The notes: generated by a model not told the origin, from the letters alone. A stretch of DNA of 36,960 nt from Candidatus Fimimorpha faecalis (GCA_018712075.1 DVHN01000122.1:1-36960); one strand, 5' to 3'; shown: positions 25,481 to 34,519, counted from the first letter of the stretch. Made by a program: numbers and translations.

Positions 25481-27679
25481 TTATAAAATATCATTGATGT
25501 CAGACTTTAATACGTCTGCCTTTGGACCATAGATTGCCTGAATTCCATTGTCCTTCTTAACCAGACCCATTGCACCCTGTGCTTTCCAGTCTGCAAGCTC
25601 TGCTACTTTTCCAACATCTTTTACGGTAACACGAAGTCTTGTCATACAAGCATCTACCAACACAATGTTTTCTCTTCCTCCAAGCAATTCAATAATGCGT
25701 TCTGCCTGACTATTTCCGCCAGAAGTTTTACCAGTACTTGCTGGAGCACCATCTTCGTCTGCATTTTCATCAATGTAGTTACCCATACGTCCTGGTGTTG
25801 CGTATTTGAACTTTCCAATCATAAAGTAGGCAACAATATATCCAATAATAAAGAATGCAACCACACAGATGATAAAGTTAACAATATCTGCTCCTAAACC
25901 AGCTTTTAAGGACATTGGAACACGAGTTAAAAATTCCAAATTTCCGAATGAATGCAATCTTAAATCAATAATACCTGCCATTGCAAACGCACAACCTTGC
26001 AATACTGCATAAATAATATACAGTGGAAGTGCAGCAAACATAAACATAAATTCCAATGGTTCGGTTACACCTGTTAAAAATACTGCAATTGCAGTAGAAA
26101 GGAACATGGATTTATATTTCTTTCTCTTATCTACATCCGTTCTTCGATACATCGCAAGTGTAATACCTAATAACAATCCTGTCGCACCAATCATCTGTCC
26201 TACTTTGAAACGAGCTGGTGTTACAGTTGTAAGCAGAGTTTGGTATCCTGCCATATCACCTGCATCTTTTAAGTTAATCAAGTCTGTTACCCATGCAAGC
26301 CAGAGTGGATCTTGACCAAATACTTGCTGTCCAGCATTTACTCCCGTTAACATCGTATAAGTACCGCCAAATTCGGTATAATTCATTGGAATGGTCAGCA
26401 TATGATGCAAACCAAATGGTAATAACAGACGTTCCAATGTACCATAAATAAATGGAGCTAATACAGGAGAAGAATCGGAAGAGTTTGCAATCCATACACC
26501 GAATGCATTGATTCCAGTCTGTACTACTGGCCATACAACTGCCAATACGAAAGAAATGATAACAGACCATAAAATAACTACCAATGGTACAAAACGCTTT
26601 CCATTAAAGAATGCAAGTGCATCTGGAAGCTTTCTGTAATTATAATATTTATTATAAACAATTGCTCCGACAAAACCAGAAATAATTCCGACAAACACAC
26701 CCATATTCAAGGCTGGAGCCCCAAGTACCGATGTAAAGTATCCATCTACCAGAATTTCCTGTCCGAAAAATGTATGAGTAACCGCACCTTCTGTCTCAAG
26801 CATTTCAGCCGTTACACCAAACATAGAACCTGTAATAATATTAATCAGTATAAATGCAATAATTGCTGCAAATGCACCGCCTGCACGTTCTTTTGCCCAA
26901 GAACCACCAATCGCTGCTGCAAATAAGATGTGTAAGTTATTAATAATTGCCCATCCGATATTTTCCATCGTACTTCCGACAGTCAAAATCATATTCATAT
27001 CGGCACCAGCCATCTGAACCAGCTTACCTAAACTAATCATAAGTCCTGCTGCTGGCATAACGGCGATAACAACCATCAAGGTCTTTCCAAGTTTTTGAAG
27101 AACATCAAAGTTAATAAATCCTTTTTTCTTTGGTTCTTCTGTCTTTGTTTCTTTTACTTCTGCCTTTTTTACTTCTTTCACTGCTTCTTTTTCCTGTGAT
27201 TTTTTCAAAGTAATTACGGCATTTTTTCCATGTACTACTTGTCCCATATGACCTTGCAGTTCCATTCCATCATTTCCGCCACAAACTAAAATCGGTGTAA
27301 CAGGATTAATTTCACGCTTCTTCAGATAAGCCATATCTGCCTCTGCAATTAACTGTCCTGCTTTTACTTTATCTCCAGCTTTTACATGTGCCTTAAAACA
27401 TTCTCCTTTTAAAGCCACCGTTTCTAAACCAAAGTGAATTAATAATTCAATTCCGTCTTCCGTGCGGAATCCATACGCATGGAGCGTATCTGCTACTGTT
27501 GTAATTTCACCATCCACTGGACTATAAATTTTTCCATCACTTGGCTGTATTGCCACACCATCTCCAATAATTTTTTCCGCAAATACTGGATCTGGTACTT
27601 GTTCCAACGGAATTACTTTACCATTAATTGGTGCTAAAATTTGTATTCCGCTGTCTGGTTTCTTTTTCGTATCTTTCAT
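25481..27679 (-). CDS. PTS permease, glucose/maltose type, IIA-IIC-IIB
   Basis: A 732-aa membrane transporter that imports and phosphorylates a sugar at the expense of PEP. The N-terminal IIA domain (about 10-160) has H67 and phospho-acceptor H82 (ELLIHFGLETVALKG), spaced 15 apart as in EIIA-Glc. A charged KE-rich linker (about 163-190) leads to the IIC membrane domain (about 195-620). A linker follows, then IIB with phospho-Cys C678 in DACMTRLRV. The usual B. subtilis PtsG order is C-B-A. The gene neighbours (malQ, GH13) point to maltose or glucose. A GAGGAAAGG ribosome site lies before the ATG. LacI-type operators lie about 90-120 bp upstream. Confidence 0.95.
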   Translation of the reverse strand: MKDTKKKPDSGIQILAPINGKVIPLEQVPDPVFAEKIIGDGVAIQPSDGKIYSPVDGEITTVADTLHAYGFRTEDGIELLIHFGLETVALKGECFKAHVKAGDKVKAGQLIAEADMAYLKKREINPVTPILVCGGNDGMELQGHMGQVVHGKNAVITLKKSQEKEAVKEVKKAEVKETKTEEPKKKGFINFDVLQKLGKTLMVVIAVMPAAGLMISLGKLVQMAGADMNMILTVGSTMENIGWAIINNLHILFAAAIGGSWAKERAGGAFAAIIAFILINIITGSMFGVTAEMLETEGAVTHTFFGQEILVDGYFTSVLGAPALNMGVFVGIISGFVGAIVYNKYYNYRKLPDALAFFNGKRFVPLVVILWSVIISFVLAVVWPVVQTGINAFGVWIANSSDSSPVLAPFIYGTLERLLLPFGLHHMLTIPMNYTEFGGTYTMLTGVNAGQQVFGQDPLWLAWVTDLINLKDAGDMAGYQTLLTTVTPARFKVGQMIGATGLLLGITLAMYRRTDVDKRKKYKSMFLSTAIAVFLTGVTEPLEFMFMFAALPLYIIYAVLQGCAFAMAGIIDLRLHSFGNLEFLTRVPMSLKAGLGADIVNFIICVVAFFIIGYIVAYFMIGKFKYATPGRMGNYIDENADEDGAPASTGKTSGGNSQAERIIELLGGRENIVLVDACMTRLRVTVKDVGKVAELADWKAQGAMGLVKKDNGIQAIYGPKADVLKSDINDIL

Positions 27680-27766
27680 ACCTTTCCTCTTCCTTTCCGC
27701 AACAAAATTTTCTTGATAAGTCCGTCCTATTAACTAGTTTTAAATTTGTTGCATATTACACTTTAT

Positions 27767-27798
27767 TTGCATTAATTTAATGCAATCGCTTGCATTAA
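27767..27798. promoter_or_regulatory. Triple half-site LacI-type operator before the PTS operon
   Basis: Three 9-bp half-sites alternate: TTGCATTAA (27767-27775), TTAATGCAA (27777-27785) and TTGCATTAA (27790-27798), with spacers T and TCGC. The last two make a perfect inverted repeat with a GCAATCGCTTGC core, matching the GCAANCGNTTGC form bound by MalR-like LacI regulators. The divergent LacI gene is the natural candidate to bind it. Confidence 0.7.
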
Positions 27799-28125
27799 CT
27801 ATACTTCAACTTTTTTTATTTTTCAATACTTCTTCCAAACTTTTTTTCTTTTCTCCATTTTTCATAATTTTTCTTTTTTATTTTATGCATTTTTCACATA
27901 TATATTCGTTATAAATCATTCTGAGCACACAGATCACTCATAGTACATTTCCATATTTTCTCAGTTTTATCTATTACTTACACAAAACAACGGTTATTTT
28001 TTTCTTTAATTATAACTCTCTCATTCATCTGCTACATTTGATCTATTACAATATAATTTCTAACTATCCACCCCCTTTTTCAACCTTCTTCTATATACAA
28101 CTGTTGATTTTTGCCTTCATTTTAC

Positions 28126-28137
28126 GCAAACGATTGC
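28126..28137. promoter_or_regulatory. Second LacI-type operator
   Basis: GCAAACGATTGC fits the same GCAANCGNTTGC pattern as the site before the PTS gene, with one imperfect pair. It lies 8 bp upstream of the -35 of the promoter reading toward the 6S RNA and lacI-type gene. Confidence 0.6.
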
Positions 28138-28145
28138 TCTTATAC

Positions 28146-28174
28146 TTGTATAGATACCTCTTTTATGTTATACT
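28146..28174 (+). promoter_or_regulatory. Promoter of the structured RNA
   Basis: TTGTAT (28146-28151), a 17-bp spacer and TATACT (28169-28174) with a TGT extension. The start point falls at about 28181, exactly where the RNA's closing helix begins. Confidence 0.7.
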
Positions 28175-28180
28175 AATAAC

Positions 28181-28388
28181 ATAATTTTGGAGGCAAAAGC
28201 CCCAACTAGGATGCCTACAGATTGTTCCGTGCTACGCACTCTCACAATCCTGCCCAATATTCGCATATGGATATATATCCCACTTTTATGCTCATATCGG
28301 AGCGGGTCCCAAAGTCTATCACCCACTTATGAGCAAGCTCATGTGGGTTTAGACCTTCTGACCCTGGCATCATAACATAATTATTTTG
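28181..28388 (+). ncRNA. ssrS: Structured RNA, probably 6S RNA
   Basis: A roughly 205-nt region rich in pairing and without a coding frame. The ends pair (28181-28187 with 28379-28385), and inside them GATGCC (28210-28215) pairs with GGCATC (28366-28371). Next come a small 5' hairpin closed by GATTGT/ACAATC, a long central hairpin (CCTGC with GCGGG, then ATAT/ATAT and GCATA/TATGC), and a 3' hairpin GTCTA-CCCAC-ATGAGC with its complement. The segments CCTGCCCAATATT and TCACCC-hairpin-GTGGGTTTAGACC align by eye with parts of E. coli 6S RNA, and the length fits. 6S RNA binds the housekeeping RNA polymerase. No strong terminator follows, so transcripts may read into the downstream regulator gene. 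Confidence 0.68.
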
Positions 28389-28443
28389 ATACGCAAGCGA
28401 ACCGTTTTCAGCAATGGTTCGACGATCAGGAAAGGAGGCTCTT

Positions 28444-29496
28444 ATGCCTGTTACAATCAAGGATGTAGCTACACTCGCAGGCGTTTCTACTTCCACCGTA
28501 TCTCGTACATGCAGCAATCATCCATCTATTAGTCGTCAAACAAAAGAAAAAGTACGCCGTGCTATGGCAGAACTCGGATATGAGCCGAATTTTCAGGCTA
28601 GTAATCTAGCCTCTCAGAATTCTCGTACAATCGGTATTATCCTTCCTGTCTCAGAAAAAGAAGCTTATCAAAATGCTTTTTACTTAGAAATCATTCGGGG
28701 AATTAGTCAATTTTGTAATCGTCAACAGTACATTAATACCATTATTACAGGTCAAAATGAAGAGGAAATTTTGCAAGCCATCCGCACTATGTCCAAAAGC
28801 GGTCAAGCAGAAGGTTTTATCGTACTCTACTCGAAAGAGCCAGATGAAATCATCAATTACTTATACGAAGAAGGTCTCCTCTATGTTCTAATTGGAAAAG
28901 CATGCCAACATGTAAATGAGACAATTTATATCGACAACGATAATGTGCTTGCTGCAAAAGAAGCTACAGAATATCTCATTCAACTCGGACACACAAAGAT
29001 TGCCTATGTCAGTAACGTGGATAATCTTACATTTGCCTCTGATCGAAAGGCTGGGTATCTTTCTGCACTAACACAATACCATCTTCCATTCTTACCAGAA
29101 TACTGTATAGAAATACCATATGTGCTAGAAGAAAAAGAAAATCCCGTCCAAAAACTGCTTTCTTCTAAAAATCGTCCAACCGCCATCGTTGTAAGCGATG
29201 ATATCTTAGCTTTTTCTCTTGAAAAAGTTGCTTTGGAGTTAGGACTTAAAATTCCAGGAGATCTTTCGATTATTTCTTTTAATAACTCTCTCTTTTCTAA
29301 ACTTACAAGGCCACAATTAACTTCTATTGATATTAATTCGTATCAGCTTGGAATGGAAGCCGCTTCACAGATTATTAACCATATTGAAAATCCGAATCTA
29401 CTTGCAACGAAAATCATTGTTCCATACTTTATGGTAGAACGTCAAAGCTGCTGCCGCAACGAAAACAATCCATTCAAAACTCAATCCAATTCATAA
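28444..29496 (+). CDS. LacI-family repressor of the alpha-glucan (MalR-like) operon
   Basis: A 350-aa regulator. The N-terminal helix-turn-helix is VTIKDVATLAGVSTSTVSRT with the hinge helix at SNLASQNS. The periplasmic-binding-type sensor domain follows (RTIGIILPV to the C-terminus), with the usual VSDDILAF and SIISFNNS segments. The start is ATG at 28444 with AAAGGAGG upstream; the in-frame ATG at 28414 has no such site. It diverges from the PTS operon and two matching operators lie between, so it likely represses that operon until a maltose-type sugar binds. Confidence 0.93.
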   Translation: MPVTIKDVATLAGVSTSTVSRTCSNHPSISRQTKEKVRRAMAELGYEPNFQASNLASQNSRTIGIILPVSEKEAYQNAFYLEIIRGISQFCNRQQYINTIITGQNEEEILQAIRTMSKSGQAEGFIVLYSKEPDEIINYLYEEGLLYVLIGKACQHVNETIYIDNDNVLAAKEATEYLIQLGHTKIAYVSNVDNLTFASDRKAGYLSALTQYHLPFLPEYCIEIPYVLEEKENPVQKLLSSKNRPTAIVVSDDILAFSLEKVALELGLKIPGDLSIISFNNSLFSKLTRPQLTSIDINSYQLGMEAASQIINHIENPNLLATKIIVPYFMVERQSCCRNENNPFKTQSNS

Positions 29497-29530
29497 CAAA
29501 GAAGCGCAATCTTTTGTATCGATAATGGCA

Positions 29531-29580
29531 AAAAGGAAGCAGGTTTAATTTTAGTTTATCAATCAAATCTGCTTCCTTTT
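29531..29580 (+). terminator. Bidirectional terminator between convergent LacI genes
   Basis: A 16-bp stem (29531-29546 with 29565-29580, one G-U pair) has A-runs on the left and T-runs on the right. It can serve the MalR-like gene on the plus strand and the tandem LacI genes on the minus strand. Confidence 0.85.
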
Positions 29581-29596
29581 CTTATCAACATTTTTA

Positions 29597-30598
29597 TTAA
29601 ATTCGTCTTACACTATTTCTTTCTACAATACTGCTGTCAATATACTTGATACCTTGATGTCTGTCACTTCCTTTAATTTTCTTTATCAAAATCTTTACAG
29701 CAGCTTTCGCCATCTGCTCCATGTCTACATTGTAGGTTGTAATTTGTTCGGCAAATGGATGGGCAAATAAGTAATTATCATAACCCACAATGGAAATATC
29801 TTTTGGTATCGAATATCCTGCTTTTTGCAGCTTATCATACAATAAGCCTGCTGCCAAATCACAATTACAAACAAACGCAGTTGGCAGCTCATCTGGCAGT
29901 TCTACTTCCATATCTCCAGTTTCCGCATCCCGGTCTTTAATCAACCATTTCTTTTCCAATGGGAGACTTGCTTCTTCCATTGCTTTTCGATATCCAAAAT
30001 AGCGATCCATAATGTTTTCATTTGCTTCAATCGTACCTATAAATGCGATTTTTTTATGTCCACGTTCAATCAAATAGCGAGTCATTTTATACATTCCAAT
30101 ATAATTATTGGACATCACTGCATCGCAGGCAATTCCCTCTACGTAAAAGTCCAATAATACAACTGGAACATTGGATAACGCTACTAGTTTTTGAACATAA
30201 GATTTTTCTACCCATCCGATTATAATTAATCCATCAATACTATTTTCATAAAGTATTTTCGGAAGTTCTCCTTTTTTTTCTTCTTCTGTCGGTAACATTT
30301 CAAAAACAGTAAAGCTCTGTTTTTTAGACGCTCTGTAAGCCACCATTTGATACATGGCCCAATAAAAGGAAATACCCACATGCAAATACTTTTCAGGAAC
30401 AATCACACCAATTTTTAGTCCAGATTCGGAATCTTTTTTATACTTTGCCCGGCTATATCCCATTTGTTCTGCTTTTTCTATAATCTTCGTGCGAACTTCT
30501 TCACTTACTCCTCTTTTGCCAGAAAGTGCATTGGAAACGGTCACAATACTTACCTGTAATGCATCTGCAATATCTTTTAGTTTTACTGAATCTGACAT
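29597..30598 (-). CDS. LacI-family regulator, second of a tandem pair
   Basis: A 333-aa regulator whose DNA-binding head is VKLKDIADALQVSIVTVSNALSGKRGVSEE, then a sugar-binding-type domain (LKIGVIVPEKY onward) with AFVCNCDLAAG and SIVGYDNY. It is close in sequence to its upstream neighbour over the whole length (matching NIMDRYFGYRK and NIMDRYMGYCK, for instance), so the two are tandem paralogues. I choose ATG at 30598 because GTGAGG lies 9 nt upstream; the alternative GTG at 30613 would overlap the previous gene. Its recognition helix (VSIVTVSNAL) equals that of the paralogue. Confidence 0.9.
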   Translation of the reverse strand: MSDSVKLKDIADALQVSIVTVSNALSGKRGVSEEVRTKIIEKAEQMGYSRAKYKKDSESGLKIGVIVPEKYLHVGISFYWAMYQMVAYRASKKQSFTVFEMLPTEEEKKGELPKILYENSIDGLIIIGWVEKSYVQKLVALSNVPVVLLDFYVEGIACDAVMSNNYIGMYKMTRYLIERGHKKIAFIGTIEANENIMDRYFGYRKAMEEASLPLEKKWLIKDRDAETGDMEVELPDELPTAFVCNCDLAAGLLYDKLQKAGYSIPKDISIVGYDNYLFAHPFAEQITTYNVDMEQMAKAAVKILIKKIKGSDRHQGIKYIDSSIVERNSVRRI

Positions 30599-30609
30599 AC
30601 TATCATTCC

Positions 30610-31629
30610 TCACTCTATTATTTTTACTGTGTTTCCTGGTATAATAGTTCCCTCTACAAATCGTACTCCTTGAGGCCCCTCTTTTCCTTGAATACGCTTC
30701 AGTAATGTATTAATACTAATCTGCGCCATAGCTCTTTGATCACTCTCATACGTAGTAATCTGAATCGCTTCATTTTTCTTAAAGCCTCCATTGTCAAATC
30801 CTACAACAGAGATATCCTCTGGCACTTTTAGTCCTCTTTGAGCTAATTTATCAATCAAAATTGCTGCGGTTTTATCGCAATTACAAGCAAATGCAGTTGG
30901 CAAATTTTGAGGCAGTTCAAAATCTAAATGATATCCGTATCCATCTCCTCTTCGGTCATAAATCACCCATTCTGGATGCTCCTTTAAGTGATTTTTTTGC
31001 AATACTTTACAATATCCCATATAACGGTCCATAATACTATTGGTGGCAGAAGGAGTTCCAACGAATCCAATCTCTTTATGACCCGCATCTACTAATATTT
31101 GAGTTACTAGCTGCATTCCTCGATAACTGTCTGTTACAATATAATCCATATCATTCGAAATTCCATAATAATCTACACAGACAATTGGATATTTACTCTC
31201 ACTCTTCATCTTTTTCACGTATTCCGGATTCATTTCACCAATAATAATTCCCCCTCGCAGCGGTATACCTGAAAAAATAGAAAAGTTTTGTAAAATTCTC
31301 TCCTTTTCTTCACTCACTACTTCCAGAACAGTCAAACACCCTTTTTTCGTTGCCTCCTGCGCCACTCTCTTATAAATATCCATATAAAAAGAAGGAAACT
31401 CTTTTACATATCGTTCTGCAATTACAACTCCAATTTGATACGATTCATATTCTTTTTGAATTACACGTTCTGGCATTTGATATCCCAGTTCCTGTGCCTT
31501 CTTCATGATTTCTGAACGAAGTTCTTCTCCTACTCCCTTTTTTCCTTTTAAAGCATTTGAAACAGTTACTATGCTGACATTTAACGCTTGTGCGATATCA
31601 CCTAATTTCACATTTTTCCTTTGCCCCAT
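30610..31629 (-). CDS. LacI-family regulator, first of a tandem pair
   Basis: A 339-aa LacI-type regulator. The head is VKLGDIAQALNVSIVTVSNALKGKKGVGEE, and the effector domain runs from YQIGVVIAERY with the AFACNCDKTAA and SVVGFDNGG segments. ATG at 31629 has AGAGGAT upstream; a TTG at 31635 is in frame but less likely. It ends 11 bp before the second LacI gene. Gene order and strand link the pair to the mannoside operon, which ends just upstream at a terminator, so they would be expressed from their own promoter. Confidence 0.9.
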   Translation of the reverse strand: MGQRKNVKLGDIAQALNVSIVTVSNALKGKKGVGEELRSEIMKKAQELGYQMPERVIQKEYESYQIGVVIAERYVKEFPSFYMDIYKRVAQEATKKGCLTVLEVVSEEKERILQNFSIFSGIPLRGGIIIGEMNPEYVKKMKSESKYPIVCVDYYGISNDMDYIVTDSYRGMQLVTQILVDAGHKEIGFVGTPSATNSIMDRYMGYCKVLQKNHLKEHPEWVIYDRRGDGYGYHLDFELPQNLPTAFACNCDKTAAILIDKLAQRGLKVPEDISVVGFDNGGFKKNEAIQITTYESDQRAMAQISINTLLKRIQGKEGPQGVRFVEGTIIPGNTVKIIE

Positions 31630-31657
31630 AATCAAATCCTCTTTTAATGACTGCTTT

Positions 31658-31677
31658 AAAAACGCAGTTTTTTACTT
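31658..31677. promoter_or_regulatory. Candidate operator in front of the tandem LacI genes
   Basis: AAAAAC-GCA-GTTTTT (31658-31672) is a perfect inverted repeat. The overlapping AGTTTTTTACTT (31666-31677) is nearly the same as the 14-bp palindrome found twice before the GH130 operon, with one base missing. It lies in the leader about 20 bp downstream of the promoter, which suggests autoregulation. Confidence 0.45.
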
Positions 31678-31698
31678 AATCTAATTTAATTCTGTTTA

Positions 31699-31727
31699 AT
31701 TTTAACATCAATCCTATCCGTGGTCAA
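31699..31727 (-). promoter_or_regulatory. Promoter of the tandem LacI genes
   Basis: On the minus strand TTGACC (31722-31727), a 17-bp spacer and TAAAAT (31699-31704), about 70 bp before the ATG at 31629. Confidence 0.6.
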
Positions 31728-31806
31728 TCACCGAAACGCCAGTCATTGTATAAAAAAGAGTTCCTTTTTCCGTTATTTTGTACGATTATGAAAAGAAAAA
31801 AACAAA

Positions 31807-31835
31807 AGCTATCTCTATATTTTTTAGAGATAGCT
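31807..31835 (-). terminator. Terminator of the mannoside operon
   Basis: AGCTATCTCTA and its complement form a perfect 11-bp stem (31807-31817 with 31825-31835) around a 7-nt loop. On the minus strand it is followed by TTTTGTTTTTTT. It lies between the 250-aa gene and the LacI pair. Confidence 0.85.
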
Positions 31836-31884
31836 CAATCCTCATTTGTGCACTTATTTCGTTATCATTCTCCTAAGCTTTTTA

Positions 31885-32637
31885 TTATGCAGCCATTAAT
31901 GCTTCCAATACATATTGGACTAATAATTCATTCTTTTGACTTGTATCCATATTTTCAGTAAATACAAGCACCTGTTTTCCATAAGACTCTATCACTTCTT
32001 TTGATTGATCCTTTGCAAACCAAGCCGCATCAAATACTGTTCCATCCATATAAATTCCGCATGGATATCGTTCCCCATTCTCATTCGTCTGGTAACAAAA
32101 TCGTTCTTGGTATCGCTGTAATGTTTCTTCTGATAATGTATTTCTTAAATCTTCAAAACAAATTTCCAACTCATTACAATATTGCAAAAATCCTTCAGGC
32201 ATAACGGTTGCATCAATTTCATCATAAGCTAAATTCAAGAAAAATTTTTCATAAGTACTATAATCGGATGACTGTTTTCCATCTAGTCGGACTGCTTGAT
32301 TCGTTGTATCATCAAATTGATAAGAAATATTATAATTAGAATCTACAACTATCTTTTCTTTTTTTTGATCCAATCCAAAATACTGTTCCAATTGTTCTGA
32401 AAGTTCGGTATCTCTTTCCATATTCATTGTTTCATTTACAATTGCCAATGAATAAACGGTTTCTTGATTATGCAAAATATTCCATAAAATCCCCGTCGTT
32501 CCAGCTATCACAATAAGAATCACAAAAATAGGAACTTTATAATACATCCAGATATAGGAAACTTTTTCCGATCGATTCATCTTTTTTAATTTTTCTTTTT
32601 CTGCTTGATAACTTTTTTTCAATGCCTCTCTGAGCAC
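31885..32637 (-). CDS. Membrane-anchored protein of unknown function in the mannoside operon
   Basis: A 250-aa protein I do not recognise. A highly charged Lys-rich N-terminus (about 1-33) is followed by one transmembrane helix (about 34-53, VPIFVILIVIAGTTGILW) and an extracytoplasmic domain of about 195 residues rich in acidic residues. That domain has four Cys (in YCNELEICFED, RFCYQ and YPCGI) that could pair. The start is GTG at 32637 with AAAGGAG upstream. It overlaps the YesL gene by 19 bp, so the two proteins are probably made together and may interact in the membrane. Confidence 0.75.
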   Translation of the reverse strand: MLREALKKSYQAEKEKLKKMNRSEKVSYIWMYYKVPIFVILIVIAGTTGILWNILHNQETVYSLAIVNETMNMERDTELSEQLEQYFGLDQKKEKIVVDSNYNISYQFDDTTNQAVRLDGKQSSDYSTYEKFFLNLAYDEIDATVMPEGFLQYCNELEICFEDLRNTLSEETLQRYQERFCYQTNENGERYPCGIYMDGTVFDAAWFAKDQSKEVIESYGKQVLVFTENMDTSQKNELLVQYVLEALMAA

Positions 32638-33260
32638 GACTCTCTCTCCTTTTGTTCATTCAAATAACGTTCAAATCTTAAGTTTACATATAATGTCCAT
32701 GGGTATACAAGAAGTATAACACCAAACAAAAAGAACAATGGTAATACTACAACAAAGTACTTAAGAATCAATGCCATATATCCTACCATTACAATTCCCA
32801 TACAAAAACTAACAATTGCATATCTCATCGAAAAAATCATAGCATTTTTAAACATATTTTTTACGGAGTTTTCAAACTTTGCAGTCAGTGGGAAGACCCA
32901 ATTGGAAACCATGATAACGAGAGAGAGCAACACTAGCGTGGCAATCATGAAAAACATCCGATATGAGATTCGGGAATTCCACCAAATCCACATATCAAAA
33001 ATTAATAATGCCACTATACCTAAGAGAACTAATCCTGCAATCATCCCTTTTTTAAAGTTTTGCTTCCACATACGAAAGTACATTTTGAACACTGGACTTT
33101 CTTCATTTTTACTCATCGCCAGCGTTACCGTATACAAGGCTGACAAAGATACCCCGATTGTAAAAATTGGAAGACTTGTTATTAAAAATAAAATATTTAA
33201 CAAACATAAATCAAAAACCTTTGTCAATACTCTACTCAATAGATTATCTGACTGAAACAT
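32619..33260 (-). CDS. YesL-like DUF624 membrane protein
   Basis: A 213-aa integral membrane protein with about five helices. DUF624/YesL markers include the N-terminal FDLCLLNILFLITSLPIFTIGVS segment, ALYTVTLAM and PLTAKFENS. Family members are often found in carbohydrate-use loci with sugar transporters and hydrolases, but their biochemical role is not established. I use ATG at 33260 with AAAGGAGG upstream; a longer frame starts at 33293 without support. It overlaps the following 250-aa gene and lies 88 bp after GH130_1. Confidence 0.88.
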   Translation of the reverse strand: MFQSDNLLSRVLTKVFDLCLLNILFLITSLPIFTIGVSLSALYTVTLAMSKNEESPVFKMYFRMWKQNFKKGMIAGLVLLGIVALLIFDMWIWWNSRISYRMFFMIATLVLLSLVIMVSNWVFPLTAKFENSVKNMFKNAMIFSMRYAIVSFCMGIVMVGYMALILKYFVVVLPLFFLFGVILLVYPWTLYVNLRFERYLNEQKERESCSERH

Positions 33261-33348
33261 AATTTTCCTCCTTTTCTGCACGGCCATATTCATTGTCAGC
33301 CTTGATTTATAAATTAGAACAATTGGCTGGAATACGATAATTGTCGTA

Positions 33349-34518
33349 CTATTGATTTAAAAATTCTTTATTCTTTCGGATCAATGCAATCCGCTGTTTT
33401 ACACAATCTACCGAACGAAGCGGATCGGATGGAGTCTGGAATACATAATCAATCAATTTATCAATTGTTGTAGTAGCTACATGCATTCTCGTATCTGAGG
33501 ATGCATAATAAATATATACCTCTCCATTTTCTCTTGCAATCGCTCCATTTGTAAATACTACATTGGATACATCTCCAACTCGTTCTTCTCCCATCGGTCC
33601 AATTAATAATCCAGATGGTTCCGCAATGACTTTTTCTGGATGATTTAAATCGGTTGCAAATGCATAAATAACATACCGTAATCCTGCTGCGGTATTACGA
33701 ACACCATGAGCAATATGAATCCATCCTTTTTCTGTTTTAATTGGAACTGCACCTGCTCCATTTTTCGCTTCCGTAATTGTATGATAACGGCGTTTACTTG
33801 TCAAAATCTCTTCATCAATAACTGCATGTTCAATATCTTCACATAAACCAAATCCAATTCCGCCACCGCTTCCAGTATCAATAAAATCATCCATTGGACG
33901 TGTATAAAATGCATATTTTCCATTAATGAATTCTGGATGAAGCACTACATTTCTCTGTTGAGGAGAACGCAGTGTCTTTAAATTATCCAACCGTTCCCAT
34001 GTTTTTAAGTCTTTCGTACGCACAATTCCAGCCGCAGCAACGGCAGCAGATAAATCACTTACCGACATGTCCTTACTCTCGGAACAAAAAACTCCATAAA
34101 TATATCCATCTTCATGTTTGGTAAGGCGCATATCGTAAACATTTGTTTCTTCTGGACAGGTATCTGGCAACAAGATTGGCTCATCCCAGAAATGGAATCC
34201 ATCAATTCCTGTTTCACTTTCTGCTACTCCGAAAAAGGATTTTCTATCATTTCCTTCAATACGAGCAACTAAGTAAAACTTTCCATCTAATTCAATTGCA
34301 CCCGCATTTAAAACTGCATTTACTCCCAAACGTTCCATAAAATATGGATTGGTTTCTGGATTTAAGTCGTACTTCCATTCTACTGGAATATGTTCTCTTG
34401 TCAATACAGGATCTTCATATCGATCAAAAATGCCATTATAAAAATCGCTTTTTCTATTTTTTCTTTCTATCAATCGCTGTAATTTTTCTTTTTCTACAAA
34501 ATATTGTTGATGCAGCAT
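33349..34518 (-). CDS. 4-O-beta-D-mannosyl-D-glucose phosphorylase, GH130_1
   Basis: A 389-aa inverting phosphorylase that splits Man-beta-1,4-Glc with phosphate into mannose-1-phosphate and glucose. [48 protein letters not shown] and the catalytic Asp in NVYDMRL (D129) are hallmarks of GH130 subfamily 1, and the length fits the known Bacteroides enzyme (about 390 aa). It has no signal peptide, so it is cytoplasmic. AGGAGG of its ribosome site lies inside the last codons of the epimerase gene, with a single base between the two frames, so translation is coupled. The substrate would be made by that epimerase from mannobiose. Confidence 0.94.
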   Translation of the reverse strand: MLHQQYFVEKEKLQRLIERKNRKSDFYNGIFDRYEDPVLTREHIPVEWKYDLNPETNPYFMERLGVNAVLNAGAIELDGKFYLVARIEGNDRKSFFGVAESETGIDGFHFWDEPILLPDTCPEETNVYDMRLTKHEDGYIYGVFCSESKDMSVSDLSAAVAAAGIVRTKDLKTWERLDNLKTLRSPQQRNVVLHPEFINGKYAFYTRPMDDFIDTGSGGGIGFGLCEDIEHAVIDEEILTSKRRYHTITEAKNGAGAVPIKTEKGWIHIAHGVRNTAAGLRYVIYAFATDLNHPEKVIAEPSGLLIGPMGEERVGDVSNVVFTNGAIARENGEVYIYYASSDTRMHVATTTIDKLIDYVFQTPSDPLRSVDCVKQRIALIRKNKEFLNQ

Positions 34519-34519
34519 A

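Noticed and set aside
28176-28380. ATAACATAA direct repeats at 28176-28184 and 28372-28380 as a target-site duplication
   Set aside because: The bases take part in the RNA's closing helix and no mobile-element gene lies between them.
28181-28388. SRP RNA, tmRNA or RNase P RNA as the identity of the structured RNA
   Set aside because: The diagnostic SRP GGAAG apical motif, a tRNA-like end and the RNase P GAGGAAAGUC core are not present.
28397-28411. cre-like AACCGTTTTCA before the MalR-like gene
   Set aside because: Two mismatches to the CcpA pattern at the conserved end; too weak to list as a site.
33300-33348. TACGA/TCGTA inverted repeat after GH130_1 as a terminator
   Set aside because: The stem is only five pairs with no T-run on the minus strand.
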